A DNA stretch of 64,000 nucleotides, taken from the NCBI RefSeq assembly GCF_036417845.1, contig NC_089982.1, positions 44,727,684 through 44,791,683 of the forward strand. Direction: 5' to 3'. The translations under genes and the position numbers were made by a program. Below the pieces are notes generated by a model. That model worked only from the letters and a program-made list of their open reading frames with translations, ran no database searches and was not told the origin of the DNA. Below, one piece after another: positions 43,001 through 60,389 of this stretch. The DNA comes from Apteryx mantelli. Taxonomy: Eukaryota; Chordata; Aves; Apterygiformes; Apterygidae. Position 1 is the stretch's first letter, and every line of letters starts with the position of its first letter.

Positions 43001-43466
43001 CGGCACAAAATGAGAAGTCCAATAAAAGGGTCTTTTGCCACTTCAGTAATCAGTTGATTACTGGAGTTTGCATAACTCTTAATGAACCTGTGTATCTTCT
43101 GTTAAGATAATACATACTTACTCCTACCAGATAACTACCAAACAACACATTTCGCACATTTACAACTGCTTTCCATATAAACTTCTGGCAAAGACAGTCA
43201 AATGCACAAAATCTGCAGAATTTTGTGACTGCAACTTTCTGTCAGATTTGAAGGGCTTTCCTGTCTGTAAAATATGCTGCCAAGTTGTTTCTTGATGTGA
43301 AAAAACATTTGTTGGCATTTCATTCCATGGAAAAGGGTAAACTATTTCCCTTGTGCCTAAGCAGCATGGTCTCAAATGAAATGGAAACATTTTAACTTTC
43401 TTAAATAGCTCTCTAAATCACAATGCAGCTCAGCAAAGAGGCTTTGTAAATGGGATCTATTAGGAT
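40078..43466. other. Downstream region or distal 3' UTR of MFAP3L
   Basis: About 3.4 kb of AT-rich sequence with no reading frame of interest. Part of it could belong to a long MFAP3L 3' UTR: further minus-strand AATAAA hexamers occur, for example near 42357 and 42383 beside a doubled GTGTGATTTT motif. The sequence alone does not show which poly(A) site is used. Confidence 0.4.
43044..43063. repeat. Perfect 9-bp inverted repeat, 2-bp loop
   Basis: CAGTAATCA, GT, TGATTACTG. If the MFAP3L 3' UTR extends this far, the RNA would form a tight hairpin here. Confidence 0.65.
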
Positions 43467-43472
43467 TTTATT
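43467..43472 (-). terminator. MFAP3L: Candidate poly(A) signal of MFAP3L (AATAAA, nearest)
   Basis: The plus strand reads TTTATT, so the minus strand carries a canonical AATAAA about 440 nt past the MFAP3L stop codon. It is the first clear hexamer I noticed downstream of the stop. Others lie further on, and use of this one is not demonstrated. Confidence 0.35.
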
Positions 43473-43908
43473 TGGCTAGTGGAGTGCTGCCTCTTGGGCA
43501 GTTTTTCAAATTCACGAGACAATATTTGCAAAAATGCAATAGAAGGAAATAATGAGAGTGAAGGAGGAAAATGAAAACCAGTTTTATGTTTAGTAAGGTC
43601 AAGTGTCCTACATCAACACTACCAACAACTGCCAGGCGGCCACTACAGGTGACACCAACCTAGAAAATGCTGAGGTAAATGTTTCTTGGAAAAACTCCTA
43701 ATCCAAAAGAGCAATTAATATTAATGTAATAGCAATTACTCTGCCATACATCATGGTAAACTAAAGTCAAATTGAGAAGAAAGTGCCAAATAATCCACAT
43801 ACATGCTTTTGCTATGATAGTCTCCAGGTAAGGCTTAGCGGCAAGTACAATATGTATTTTTAAAAGAGCTCCTGATTTTCCTGCTATGCATAGATTCAAG
43901 AGTAACTA
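43473..43908 (-). other. MFAP3L: Proximal 3' UTR of MFAP3L
   Basis: This stretch runs from the stop codon to the nearest candidate poly(A) signal. It has no competing reading frame; the 79-codon minus frame here (43660-43899) has no recognisable content. Confidence 0.6.
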
Positions 43909-47961
<4,053 letters not shown>

Positions 47962-48244
47962 CTTTATTCTCTTCCTCGTGTAGCAAGCGGCCATTGGAAT
48001 TGTACCATCTGTAGTGTGGACTAGGATTACCTTGAACATTGCAGTCAATCAAGGCACTACTCCCCTCCTTGACTATAACATGGTCAATGCGGGAGATGAC
48101 CGCAGGCACAGATCCCATGTTCATGTCAGTGTGGTTGAAAGTGCTATTAGTCACATCTTCAGCAGTTGTCAAAGCTGCTAATAAGATGACAAGGTGTGTG
48201 GTAGGCAGAAAGTACAAAAAGTGGCGGCTGTTCAGTATGTTCAT
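47962..48244 (-). CDS. MFAP3L: MFAP3L, first coding exon: signal peptide and Ig N-terminal half
   Basis: Encodes residues 1-94 plus one base of codon 95. Residues 1-28 look like a signal peptide: a hydrophobic core around 9-25, with likely cleavage after TTA before EDV. Asn-linked glycosylation sequons follow at N33 (NST) and N37 (NHT). The Ig-like domain starts near DHVIVKEGSSALIDC, giving the first Ig cysteine C68 and the core tryptophan W80 in HYRWYNSNGRLL. The start codon at 48244 is well supported: an in-frame TGA lies three codons upstream (48251-48253), position -3 is A, and the N-terminus matches the family. The exon ends at a strong donor (G|GTAAGA). In mammals this family member is a plasma-membrane protein; its biochemical role is not settled and cannot be derived from this sequence. 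Confidence 0.97.
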
Positions 48245-48370
48245 TTTCCTTCAGTAGGCTACGCAACTGGCTGAGAACTGGGATAGCTGACTGTTGAATG
48301 CAGGCCTTTGAGGTGAGGAAGTCACAGGAGAGTTTTACTTTGATCCATGCAATTTTATGTTTAAAATATC
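48245..48370 (-). other. MFAP3L: MFAP3L 5' UTR part of the first coding exon
   Basis: On the minus strand a T-rich stretch ending in TATTTTATAG precedes 48370 and makes a plausible acceptor. It would put 126 nt of 5' UTR before the start codon. The acceptor is predicted from sequence only. A short uORF lies inside (48322-48348). Confidence 0.6.
48322..48348 (-). promoter_or_regulatory. MFAP3L: Candidate upstream ORF in MFAP3L 5' UTR (8 codons)
   Basis: ATG followed by seven sense codons and TGA (peptide MDQSKTLL), ending 77 nt before the main start codon. Position -3 relative to this ATG is T, so initiation would be weak. It is only relevant if the transcript includes this segment. Confidence 0.45.
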
Positions 48371-51300
48371 CTATAAAATAAATAAGTAAGTACAATGAGA
48401 TGGCATGTATAAACAATCCATTAGAGGTGCTCTTTTAAAATAGTGACACATCCATTAATGCATTTCACAGTCATCTCAGTGTCTTGTCTAAATGCTAATG
48501 TTATCACAGTCCTTATTCTTACTGGAAAAAGATGCATACATTTTCCTGACAATAGCGTTGTTCAGAGTGGCAGGCGTGGGAGAAGGCTTTTATCACCTAG
48601 ACACTTAGCTGCTGCTGTAGCTAAATTGCTGCTACAGCTTTATTCTGGAAGTTCTACAGATATATATATTTTTAACACTTGCAAAATCAACAGGAAAAAC
48701 AAAGGTACAGCACATTAAAGCTGTCACTACCAGTTCAGTGCTGCAACTCTGTCACATGCATGCTCTTAATTGAGTTGCGGAATATGGTATAAGAAAGAAC
48801 TACTCTAGGAAAGAGTTTTGGAGCTGATATTGGAACCCTTAATACACACAGTTTGGAGCAAATACAATAGCACATATAGCAAAACATCTCAGACCATTAA
48901 TTTTTCTTAGGCTACTACATTTTTTAAGTTCTCTGAGATAAACCTTAAGATGGAGGAATATACTTGAAAGAGGATACTTATTATTTTATAAAGTCATTTC
49001 CATGCCATTTTTAGAGCAGGTTTAAGATGAAAAATACTTGCTAGTATTTTTCCCACAATTACGTTTTTAACCACAATTAGAATTTAATGCACAATTATGG
49101 GTAAGGTTTCATTGAAGTACAAATGCAGTTGGGACATTTCTGTTCCTTACGTGGCATTAAGCATTTTTTCTGCAGTTTTTGCACAGTTTCACTACAATAT
49201 TTTCCCTCAACTAGTCAACTACAATGAGCTCTTTTTTAAACAGTGATTTCAGTTTGCAGACAGAGGAGGGGGTTTACAAATGTGCTCTCTGTTGGTCTTG
49301 TTATTGCTCCCAGTGAACACAACTGGCATTCAGTACTGACTGATGGCACAGTGTTAGCCTCAAAATGAGCACCTTCAAAAATTTCACTCAGAGTATAAGT
49401 GCCACAAATTATGTTAAAATCATACCAGAATTTCTAACTATATTGATTTTACTGATGTTTTTCTAAGAAAATGTTTGAAACTTAATGAAGTTTACTAGTT
49501 AAAAGGATCTACCTGGAATCTAAATATAAATAACAGAAAGCATCTAACAAACTTTCTCCAAGTGAACATTCCGCTTGCAAAACAGTTTAAATTTTATTTA
49601 AAGATCTGTTTGACACTGTGGTGTCTCATCCACCACAGCATGGGATAATGACTGCTGACAAGGCTAGGTCCATTCCCTATATTAAGGAAACACTAGAAGT
49701 AAACAAATATCCCCCTTTTTTTCTTTCACTTTCTTTTAAAAGGGAAAGAAAGTACATTACTGTCCTTCACTGGTAATATCTGGTTTAGGTTGTTTTCCCC
49801 TCAACCCCCCATTCTCTATAAGGCAGTGAACTTGATTTCACACAAATAGATACCACTGTTATTAAAGGAGCAAAATATTTTCCTCCATTTTGTAAGATGA
49901 ATCATCATGAGAAATGACAAACTATATTCTTTCACAGAAGCTGCATGCATGGTATGGATGTCTGTCACAACTCCAAGCCTGCCCTGAATTTTTTCTGTTT
50001 TTCTGATTATTAAATGTGAAAATGTTTGCCTTGAAGAGCTAGAATAATTTTTAAGTTAATATGCAAATCTCATTTGTCATAAAAAGCTATATAAACAATG
50101 ACTTCAGAAATCCCTTTCCAATTATTCAGAGCATATACAGCCTATGTTTTAAAAGTTCTCTACAGGTACAGCCTATACTTCGGAAGATTTTTCCTTAGCT
50201 CTAGGAATAATAGTTTAAAAAATCCTTCAGTTCTGCCTATTCACTTCAATAACTATTTACATCTCATTTCTACTACTGCATTAACCTTGGAGACAGTCAT
50301 TCTTTATGGTTATACCTATTCACTTTATAAAATGTTTTTGTACAGTGTTATAGATCTGCATTGCACCATACAGAAAAGCCAAAAGACACGTCACACTTCC
50401 TGGCAGGAGAGCAGGAACAAAGACTGGCTGGATTAAGACAGTGGGAAGGGCAATAGTATAACATAAATTGATCAAGGTTTGCATTGCTAGTTACTGGCAG
50501 TGGCTTATTACTGTATTAGAACCTAACATTTTTGATGGAGCAAAAATCAGTAGCAATCGGAAATGGTGTTTAGTGTGGAAAATAACTTGCATTTCAAAAA
50601 GAAATGAAACAGCATCATCCCACTGAGTGGTGGAATAGAAAGCCTCTGAGGAAGGACCATCAGTGTACTGGGAAGCTCAGTCCAGTTGGCAGACCACTGA
50701 ACTCTACAGCATATGGATGCTATGAATGGATGTTTTAGAAAATGTGTGATGCTAATAACAATGTAAGGTATGCCTATTCTGTATGCTTACACTTGTGTTT
50801 AACTTGTGAGCATATGAAAGCAAAAACAATACCTTTGTGTGGCGATAACCAAGCTGACTGGTTCTTAACATGGTCAAAGGGCCAATTACTTGTCTGAAAA
50901 TAACAGTGATTCCCTTATTGTGGCACCACAGAAATGTATCATAAATAGCTGCAGTAAAATTTAAGAAATAGAGTCTAATAATTCATGTCTACTGTGGAAG
51001 ATTCATGCCTACTTATGTCAATCTTGGGAATGTATGTTCCTGGAATGAAGAATATTAAGAAAATGCTAAGTACCTCTATAGATGCATTTCAGCTTAAAAT
51101 AAATACAGTTTGATGGCTGGTAAGAGGAATAACTAGGCAGTAGCTTTAAAGCAGAATGGTCAGAAATGGTAGCTCCCACTTTCACATGCTGTTTGGAGTA
51201 GTGCTCTTGATGGACAACTGAAAATGTTCAAGGAGTCAGGGACAAACCTCTCTGAAGAACAATGTTTAAAGATGTGAGTTTAGGCAAATATTTCCAAACA

Positions 51301-53944
51301 CTGCAAACATTCTGAGGGCAACTAAGAAGTTACAGGGAATCTTTTCTTTGGTGTGCATCCTATGCACTGCTAATGGGGAACAAAAAATGGAAGAAACCAA
51401 AACATTCAAACCATCTTATGGTGAGTAGACACCTCAGCCCCACCGAGAAAGAGAAAGTTAAAGGGTGGCTGCTCCGGGAACTACGCACCCTGGAGGCTTT
51501 GCTAATCTGTTAGGCAGGGCCAAAAAAGCTGTAGTCAGGCTGAGAAAGTGGGAAGAAAAACAGATAGAGTTTTGGGAATAGGTAGAAAATATGCTTTTAC
51601 CAGACTTTGGTACAAAGGGAGATGCCTGAGAGTTTCTGTCCTACTGCTTTACCTTAAGCACAATAGCAGCCTGAGGATATCAGGCAAAACAAATCTGGGA
51701 GTCGGCTGCTTTGTTAAACATGAGTTATGTAATGGGTTATGATTCAATCACACAACTGAAAGGGGAAAAGACTAAGGAGACTAAAACATGACTGCTAGTG
51801 ATGTCAGCCCACTTTTGGCAAAGAAGCAAGAGAACCTAGCATATCAGAGAAGTGGACATAGTGCTGGATCTTGGCCATGAGAGGCTGTAATTAACCATGG
51901 ACCATGATAAACCTGATGAAGGCAGCCATTATTGTAGTCTTTTAATTCAATCCTAAACTAGGGAACAGCTAGATTCACTAGACTAAAATAAAAGATTCTA
52001 ATAACTCCTCAAGACTGAGGGTAGCACAGGACACTCTTAAGAAAGAGGACACCTGCCATATAGAGTATTGCTCTGTGGGAACGGACTGGGTCTCTGGGAG
52101 CACTTTTGCCACAAAATGGGGATCACTGTAAACAAAAAGAACAATTTCTGATCATGAAAATAATGCAAGCTTTCCTCTCTCCTGTCCCCAAACACACTCA
52201 TGAGCTACCTGTGAAAGACTAAGTTTATAGTAGCTTTAATGTGATGACACACACTGTCTTTTTTTTTTTTAAATCTATAGTCCATAAAAAGGAAAAAGAA
52301 CATGTCTAGCTATTCTGAGCTCCCCTTGCCACCCAAAGCTGTAGTCAGGGACAGGCTTACCTCCTAAGAAGAAATTTGAGGAAGCCCCAAACTCTCCTCT
52401 TGCAGATACATAGATAACTTGCCCCTCATATTATATCTGCATCAAGATTTACCACAGAAACATGGTTTCCAGTGGTCCTTACCTTAAAAGGTTTTGTTTT
52501 TTCTTCCCCAACCCAAATGGTATAAACTGAAAGTCTGAAAGTAACAGTGCTGCTCATGGGATTAACTTCCAAAGAAAATTGCATGAGACTGGTGCCACAT
52601 TAGAGAATCATGGCAGGCTTCTCTTCTAAATGACATGATAGCCAACTCGAGTGTATTCTGTGCATTTTTATGCAGAGGAGCTTCCTGGAAGATGCTCCAC
52701 AAGGGCAGCTATAGGCCAATGGTATTACTCCTAACTATGCAGGATAGGGAAAACTGAGTTTATAAACTTCTCTGTCCAAAATCAAACGTTGGTCTGAATA
52801 GAAGACACTTGCAGCACAGACTGGTTGGGAAATTAATCACTCAGAGACATGTTCTGACTGACCATTTGTTTTTTCATGTCACAGACAAGCTTGCTTCACA
52901 ACATTACCACCACTGAAGAAAAATGACTGTGGATGTAGGGGCTGTATTTGTAAATACTGCATTTGTGCAGAATGACATGATGATTTAGCACAAAAGAACA
53001 GAGAAAGAGGGCAGTGATGCATACCTTTGCCTAGCTCACTTCTGTAAGACTGGCTTGTTTTTGTTCTTGGAATAACATGTGATCCTATTAATTGTGAGGT
53101 TATTCAATTCAATAGTGAAGCACAAGAAGCCAACTCATTGTATAATACATACATAAATTATATTCCAATAGTTTTAACATCCTAGTGCTGTCTTGCTTGG
53201 CTTTTAAATGATCAACAAAATGAAATGAAGTGATTTTCATTCTAGTTCTCATTAGTCTATAGAAAACCATCAAGTATGATGCTACCAACAAAATTAAAGC
53301 TAACCCTTCATTATGAAAAATCTACTTACTACCTTTTTTCTTCAAACCAATTCCTCTCCTAGTTTCTGTGGGCAATATCTTTACAGAATGGACAATGGTA
53401 AAAGTTAACAAGTTTTACTGGAACAGGAATGCAGATGACGGAACTAACTTATGTCACACAGAAGTTGAGAAGTTCACTGCTAATTCATAGGCTAAGAGTG
53501 AGAACCACCTAACGAAAAGATTAAGCTATCAGGGTCCAGACAGGCAGATAGTGTCGCTCATTTACACCTAGTAGCAACCTTCTGACTTATTTTTCTATTC
53601 ACCTACTAGTTAACAAAAAGCAAGTCTTCTTCTGAAAGAGCTGCTCTGTTCATTCTCTTTGGGGTTCAGTTCTTTGGGCTCTCAGTTCTCCATAACTTCA
53701 TGGCTTCCTGCTTCCCTAGCTATGTCCAATAGGTGACATGCTGGTAACATCTGTAAGATCAAAAGCTTCCTCCTGTACATCTCTTGTACTCCCAACTGTG
53801 ACAGCAACTCGCAACTTTGTGCATGATTCAGTCCCATCAGCTGCTTCCAACTGCCTGGGAATCTTTTAGAAACTTCTCATCAAGTCTGTGTGACATTGCA
53901 CCTGGTCAAGTGTGCTCAGCCACTCAGTGTCACACTCGCTGCCT

Positions 53945-54260
53945 TCGGGTACCTAATGGGAGGGTATAGAGAAGACAGATCCAGGCTCTTCTCAGAGGTG
54001 CACAGTGAAGGGCCAAGAGACAATGGACACAAGCTGCAACAAAGGACATTGATTGCTTGTTATGAAGAAATTTCTAATCATGAGGTTAGCCAAACCCTGG
54101 AATAGGTTGCCCAGAGGGACTGTGGAATCTCCATCCTTGGAGACGTTCAAAATTTGAGTAGACACAGCCTGAGCAACCTGGTCTAAGTTGGCCCTGCTTT
54201 GAGCAGGGTTTTGGACCAGATGACTTCCAGATGTTCCTTCCAACTTAAATTACTCTATGT
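53945..54260 (+). mobile_element. CR1 LINE, old 3' fragment
   Basis: Similarity to the copy at 18366-18836 is clear by eye: GAGGGTATAGAGAAGACAGA, CTCTTCTCAGAGGTGCA, GGTTGCCCAGAGGGACTGTG, GGAATCTCCATCCTTGGAGA and TTTGAGCAGGGTTTTGGACC all have counterparts in the same order. The reading frame is broken, and the 3' octamer is decayed to ATTACTCTATG (near 54249-54259). It lies antisense to MFAP3L in its probable 5' intron. The left end is approximate. Confidence 0.92.
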
Positions 54261-57200
54261 ATAAGAAAAATGAATACAGAGATTGCCTTGGAGAAGTCAA
54301 TGTGAAAAAATGTGTCCAATCTTAAGAATTTCTACATGAGTGCTAGGAAGTTGCCTTGATGATTTCCTTGATAATCCTTTTATTTTTGAGTAACAGTATT
54401 TTACCATAAGGAGACAGGCTTAGAGTGTTCACTACAGCCTGAAAAAATGCCTTTGGCACCCTCTCCTCCATTACACTTACATGGTAAACAGATTCTTTTA
54501 CCATTTAGAGAGGACTTATCTCCAGCCTAGCTAAGTGATGAACTTATCAAGCTAGTCACTTATCTGAAGTGTCTGCAATATTGAAAAATTATGGGGTTTT
54601 TTTTCCTCTACAGGTAGATAGTCAGAACCTAAAGTTCATGGGTTTTTATCTGCTGATAGATCTGGCTTCTTGGTGTTAAAGAATGTTCAGTTTTGATGAA
54701 CTTAATCTTGAAATAGGATAAAGCAGAAATAAGTCAGACCCAGAGACAGACTAAGATAACCTTTACAAACTACTGACTTCAGAGTGTATATGAGTAAGAA
54801 GAGAGGTTATTAAAAATATACACAATATTGAATGGTATAAAGAAGACAGTTGAGGCATGTGTATTTACTCTTTTTCATAATACTAAAATAAGACAAATTT
54901 CAGCAAAACTCAGGTGGAAGAAGTGGCAGTGGGAAGAAATCAAAGGAAGTTTTTTGATTAGCATATGACTAAACTGAAAGTTCATGACATAAGATAAAAT
55001 AAGGGCTGGGAATTCAGGAAGATTCAAGAGACCGTATATAATTTACCTGCTCAGGTCATGGATTATGATAGCTTATGCAGTACATGAGGACTTAACCGTC
55101 TTCTATGTATTCATTGTCCTCTGAATGTATGGCTCTTGACAGTGGACAAGTATGGCTATCAGTATGGCAACTCAGAGTCCTTTACTAGGATTCCTGTCTA
55201 CAAGAAGAAGTAATAAAAAAGTCTATACATTAATTTTATGTACATTTACACACTGGAAAGCTATTACAGACAAACATGTTGATTTGTTTTATAAGGTGAC
55301 GCATGGTAAATAACAAAAGAAAGAAAATGGAAAAATCATGGGCTGAAGCTTATTCTACCATTAATAGCAGAAACGGAGTAAAACTAGTAATGAATATCTT
55401 CTTCTAAAGTTATTTGTCCTAGACAGATCCAAAACTGTAGGGGTAGCAATGTAAAGTTATGTCTGTAAAATTTTGTTATCTTAGTGTCATGGTTCAATAG
55501 CGTATCAATAAATTGCTGCAAGAAAGCACGAATTCTACATTTTATACATGTGTTCAAAAATGAATGCTATACCAAGACTCCAGGATTAAGGAAAAAAGCA
55601 CATGCCACTATTTAGCAATGGTAAAATGAAGGAATTCCTCCTGTTGCCTTTACAAGTATGTAAATATTTTAGAAGCCTAATTGCAAATAAATATTTTACT
55701 CTAAGTTTCTCCTCAATTTTGTAACTCTATCCTACTTCAGGCCTCAATCTTGGAAAACTGGCAAGCATATGAAATCCTAGACTTTAGGATGTGTTCACTT
55801 TAACGGTCCCATTGATTCAACCATGTCTTTCAGTTGTCTGGTGAATGCTCCACTCACTCCAGCCCTAATCCATTGACCTAAAAATGACTAGATGAAGCAT
55901 GCCTGTTGTTTAGAAATTATCTGGAGAGATTATTTTAAAGCTCCTCAAGAATGCCAAACCTCTGAAAAGTTCCCTTTTTGATGTTGCAGCTCATGCAATC
56001 CCAGCATCTCTGTTGTATCAAATCAACTTGTGACATACACTTTAGAAAAGCACTTAGGCAACTTGGATGATAATTTTTCATTAAATAAGTTGTAGTTCAT
56101 ATGTGTATTTTTATATGGACTGAGCAATGTAAGTGTTCTTCCTTGGAGGTGTTTGGAGTAAAAACAAAACCAAACCATGTTTTATATTTAGTGGAGAGGT
56201 TTGCAGTTTTAAATCAAGACAAGTTTCCCGGTGAAAATGTTCTTCTACTGAGTTGCAGGGTTTCCAGGTCACAGAGCAGATTCAATGCTGTCAATAGTGA
56301 AGAGACTTTTTAAGACCTGGCTGATGTCACTGAGCTTATGTTTGATTAGGTATAAAGTCTTTGCAGGATTTTTAATCTTAGAAATAAATACTTCTGATAT
56401 GTAGACCATCTAGATTTATTTAGCATTTGTATTTATTTGGAGGCTGGACAACTTCCACTCAATGCAGTTTGTTTACAAAGCTATTATTCCAGAAGCATCC
56501 GTATGGCTTTAAGAGACACTTAACTCCTTGCAAATGTTTAGCATAGCTGCTGCTTTGCTGTTGCAGTAAACACAGGTGGATCAAGGCTTAAAAATCCCTT
56601 TTGTTGAAGAAAGAAGTAACAAAGAAGACATGCAGAGAATCTCCCCCACACTTCCAAATGCATCTTTGAGCTGCTTGGCCTAAGTTCTAGGTATTTTTAA
56701 TTTTCTTTACTCACCTCTTGTATTCTATTTATACCAGCACTCAGTAGGTATTTATTCTGCCAACAGTTTAAACAACTGAAGTCAGCAGATAGAACAGATC
56801 GCATACATTCTTGGCATGGCTTATGTGGCCCTGCCGAGAACATGGGGCCCAATTCACTTCCCTCTACTTTTTCTTCTTTTGAACTGTATTTGCCAAAGCT
56901 AACCATCCTTTAGAGCCATCTAATTGTTTTCCTTTTCCAAATGAAGAAGAAAAAATCCAGATGCAGAATATTGTAACAAGATACAAAATTAAAAAGTATG
57001 TTTTCTTAAAACATAGATATGAAGGGCTTTGCAGGGCTGAAGACTTCTAGTATTTAAATTCTAAATTTTGGATGTGCTTCAAATAACTGAGTATTTTCAA
57101 TGTACTGCGTATAGTGTTTATTACAAACAGTATTTTAGCAAATGGCTTCCATTTTAGTTAGGACATGAAAGAGAATAAAAAATTAGGAGAAAATAGATTT

Positions 57201-60200
57201 GATTATGACTAATTCTTCTATATCCCTATAGAGTAGCAAGATGCATATAATTACCAGTTTTTAATGATTGGCTTCTACATTGATTGGTTTCCAGGATACA
57301 GTGCAAGGAGGTTACACGCAGATGCTGTGATTAGGACAGGATTAAACTTGTCAGAGGTAGAATTTAAAGGAATCTGTAACCGTTCATGATTGATTCTAAT
57401 AAAAAGGATCATTTCAGGCTAAAAGCAAGTGAAGTAAAGCTTTTTTCCTTTCCTGTCAGTACCCTTAGCTCCTGAACACAGAAGCACAGTTCTTCAGCTC
57501 ATCAGAGCTAAACTATGTAGAACCCAACAAGTGGGACTTGGTCTGGAAGCAGGGCCTGCCTGTGTACTGGCAAAGCCAGTGGTGGGTTTGCCTATATCTG
57601 CCATAAGTACCAGAAGGGGAGAGCAGAAGGGATGCAAATGAGTGTGCCCTGTGCCACAGAGGATCTTGAGTCTTGCTTGTACACTGCTGTGACCAATTCA
57701 GCTCTTCCCAAGCATGTCTATGTATGGCCATGTCTGTGTAGTAATTTAGCTGGAATCCTTCAATAATTTACTAAAAGGTCCTCTATAATTTCATATTTTT
57801 CACCATTTTAACTACTTTGGTTTGAACACGGTGAACTTAAAGTAACGTAACTTTCTAAGGGGGATGCAGTGGCAGCAACTTGCAATGGGTTGACCAGAGT
57901 TACACTCTGTATGCAACATCTAAAATAGGCACATCTTGCTGAAATAATAGTTGAGAAATGTGCTCATAAATGTGAACCATACCATGTGAACAGCTGTACT
58001 ATATAACACCACAGTCTACCGGTATAATACACCCACCCTTCGTTAACAGTTAATCTACATACTGGAGAAAATCCACCATTGCTGATATGACTGTACAGCA
58101 TACAGTCTACACATATGACAGGGATTACACACACAGTGGTGCAGTTAGGGGAACATGCCCTATCCTTGCATGACTTAAATATATCAACAAAAATCTTTAA
58201 TGGTATAAAACTGAGTGGCAGAGTGTGAATTAAATGTTAAGCCCAGGCTACATAGGCTATTCTTAATGTAATTCTTCCATGTGTGGTGGCTCTCTTCCAG
58301 AATAAGTTGTTTACTTATGTCAGTGTGGGGTTCCTTATTTCTAATAAACAGGCACTACCCGTGTTTTTTACTCTGAAATAAGAGCTCACCACCAAATTTT
58401 ACTAAATAGCTAAATCAAAATAACTAAGTCTGTTTGAATTCCTCTGTTCTTACTCTGACATAAACAGGTACAAATTTTGTCTGCCCTTCACAGCCTTCCT
58501 AGCAGATAGAAGATGTGATGCTCCAAAATGTTGCTATGAATTATTTTAATTATAGTAACTGGTGAAAAGTAATAGTATCTCCATTGTCTTGGAAATGATG
58601 TTTCTCAGATGGGTCTGTATGTGGACAGAAAGTGATGCTGTTTTAGTTAGAATTGTTTTAGCAAGAATTTTGAGTTTAAAGAACTAAATAATGAAATTAA
58701 GGTTAAAGAAATGTTTGCACAGGTACAGATGTCCACATGGCCAGATAGCAGCTCAGAACAGCAGAAACAAAAAAATTCCAGGAAGTATCAAAGAGCTTGG
58801 TCTTACACCACAATCTTTTGGTGATTTGGTAATATGGTCCAGGATATCTTAAAGTGGGATCATAGGCATGTGTGCCTGCAAAAATTTCTAGCAAAGATGC
58901 AACTCACTGACAGAGAAAGAAGACCCTGCAGGCAAAATTCAGTGTAGCTTCCTTTAGCTCCTGGCATGCTCACTCTGTTATCAGTTGCATCCATATCTCA
59001 CAGGTGCCTTAATCAGCATCAAAAGTTTAAGCCATCAGATGTATCTGTCCTCAGATTCCAAACTCTCTAGGCAAGAACGGAAATGGAGAATGTTTTTGTT
59101 CCATGTAAAACCTTCCCCAGCACTCATATATCATTGTGTCATAAACTAACAGTCTTAAAACTGTATGGGGATGGGTTTGTGTCTTGCTGTATGAAGGTGA
59201 CCACACTGCTTAAAGAGTTTTTCACTTCCTGTGCCTTGGCACATATGGTTGCAGCACAACTGAAGATTACAGAGAAAACAACAACAGCAAAACCCACCTG
59301 AGTCTGAATGTTGAGAGCATATTTCTGGTTGGGGGGGGTGTCTGTGAGTGAATAAACACTCTTTAACCAAGTTGCTGTGCTGACTCCTTCCTGCTCTTCT
59401 CCTGTTAGAGCAGGACCTGTCTGATTTGCAGAGAAGGGGGGGAGTAGGAAGGCAACTGGAATTGTACAATACAGATTTCTTTAGAATTCACTGGCATGCT
59501 CCAACCATGTTTTGTTTTAAGAGTGTCTAACTTTATCTGTAAGCTTTCAGGATAGGAAATGTATCTGTGTTGGACAAATACCACATACATCTCTGTTAAA
59601 ATAGGAGGAAAAACTTTTTCTTGGTGGATATTCTGCTGTTTGGCTAGGCCTCTGATAACCTTAAATTCTTCAGAAAAAAACAGTATACAATGAACACTCC
59701 AGCTGTATAAATTGCACTTGAAATCAACTGCTGTCAATATACTGCAGTCTAAATTAGAAGGCTTTCTAGTAAAAAAGATTCCTACTACATCAACCACAAA
59801 TGTATCAATGGTGCTGTTGCTAACTGTACACAATAAGCCAGACAAAAGATGCCTGCCGTGCAAACATCATCTCTGTTGAAAAGAGATCTGCTGTATTTTG
59901 TCCTGCTGAAGTGCAGAGAGAAACTGTTCCACAATGTCTGGGCTCTAAACAACTAAAATGCTAGGGTTTTTTTTCCTTTCAACTCCTTTCCCTTTTTCAC
60001 TGTGAGCTAACTTTCCAGTCTTTCAGCCAAGTACGTATCAAAAGAGGTTACATTTAGTATCTGGCATTGCTTAGAAAGTTGGTATTTTTATTTCCGGAGC
60101 AGGGTTATCACAGAAGCTCAATTTGAGATGCTTCAATTTAAAACTGAAGGAGAACTGTTAGGAAGTGTACTCTTACAAGACTCTCCAGATAAATATACTA

Positions 60201-60356
60201 GAAAAGTGCCTGCTCAGTAGTCCTCTCTGCTCTCTTACACTTGTGTGTCCTATGCTGCTTGAATTTGCCCTCTTAAGAAACAGTATTTGATAGCATTACA
60301 CAAGACCTTTCTGAAGTTTAAGATTGTTGTTCCCTCAGGGTGCTTCTGAGATTGAG

Positions 60357-60389
60357 TTTTATCTCATGAGACTACCCTGTGAGATAAAA
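60357..60389. repeat. Perfect 10-bp inverted repeat flanking the CpG island
   Basis: TTTTATCTCA (60357-60366) and TGAGATAAAA (60380-60389) are exact reverse complements with a 13-bp loop. Each arm contains a GATA-type core (TTATCT / AGATAA), so this is also a pair of inverted GATA-factor-like sites about 300 bp from the island edge. Confidence 0.65.

Noticed and set aside
59405..59863. 152-codon minus-strand frame
   Set aside because: It has no recognisable domain or splice context, and one frame of this length is unremarkable for 64 kb in six frames. Conservation in other birds would be needed to revive it.
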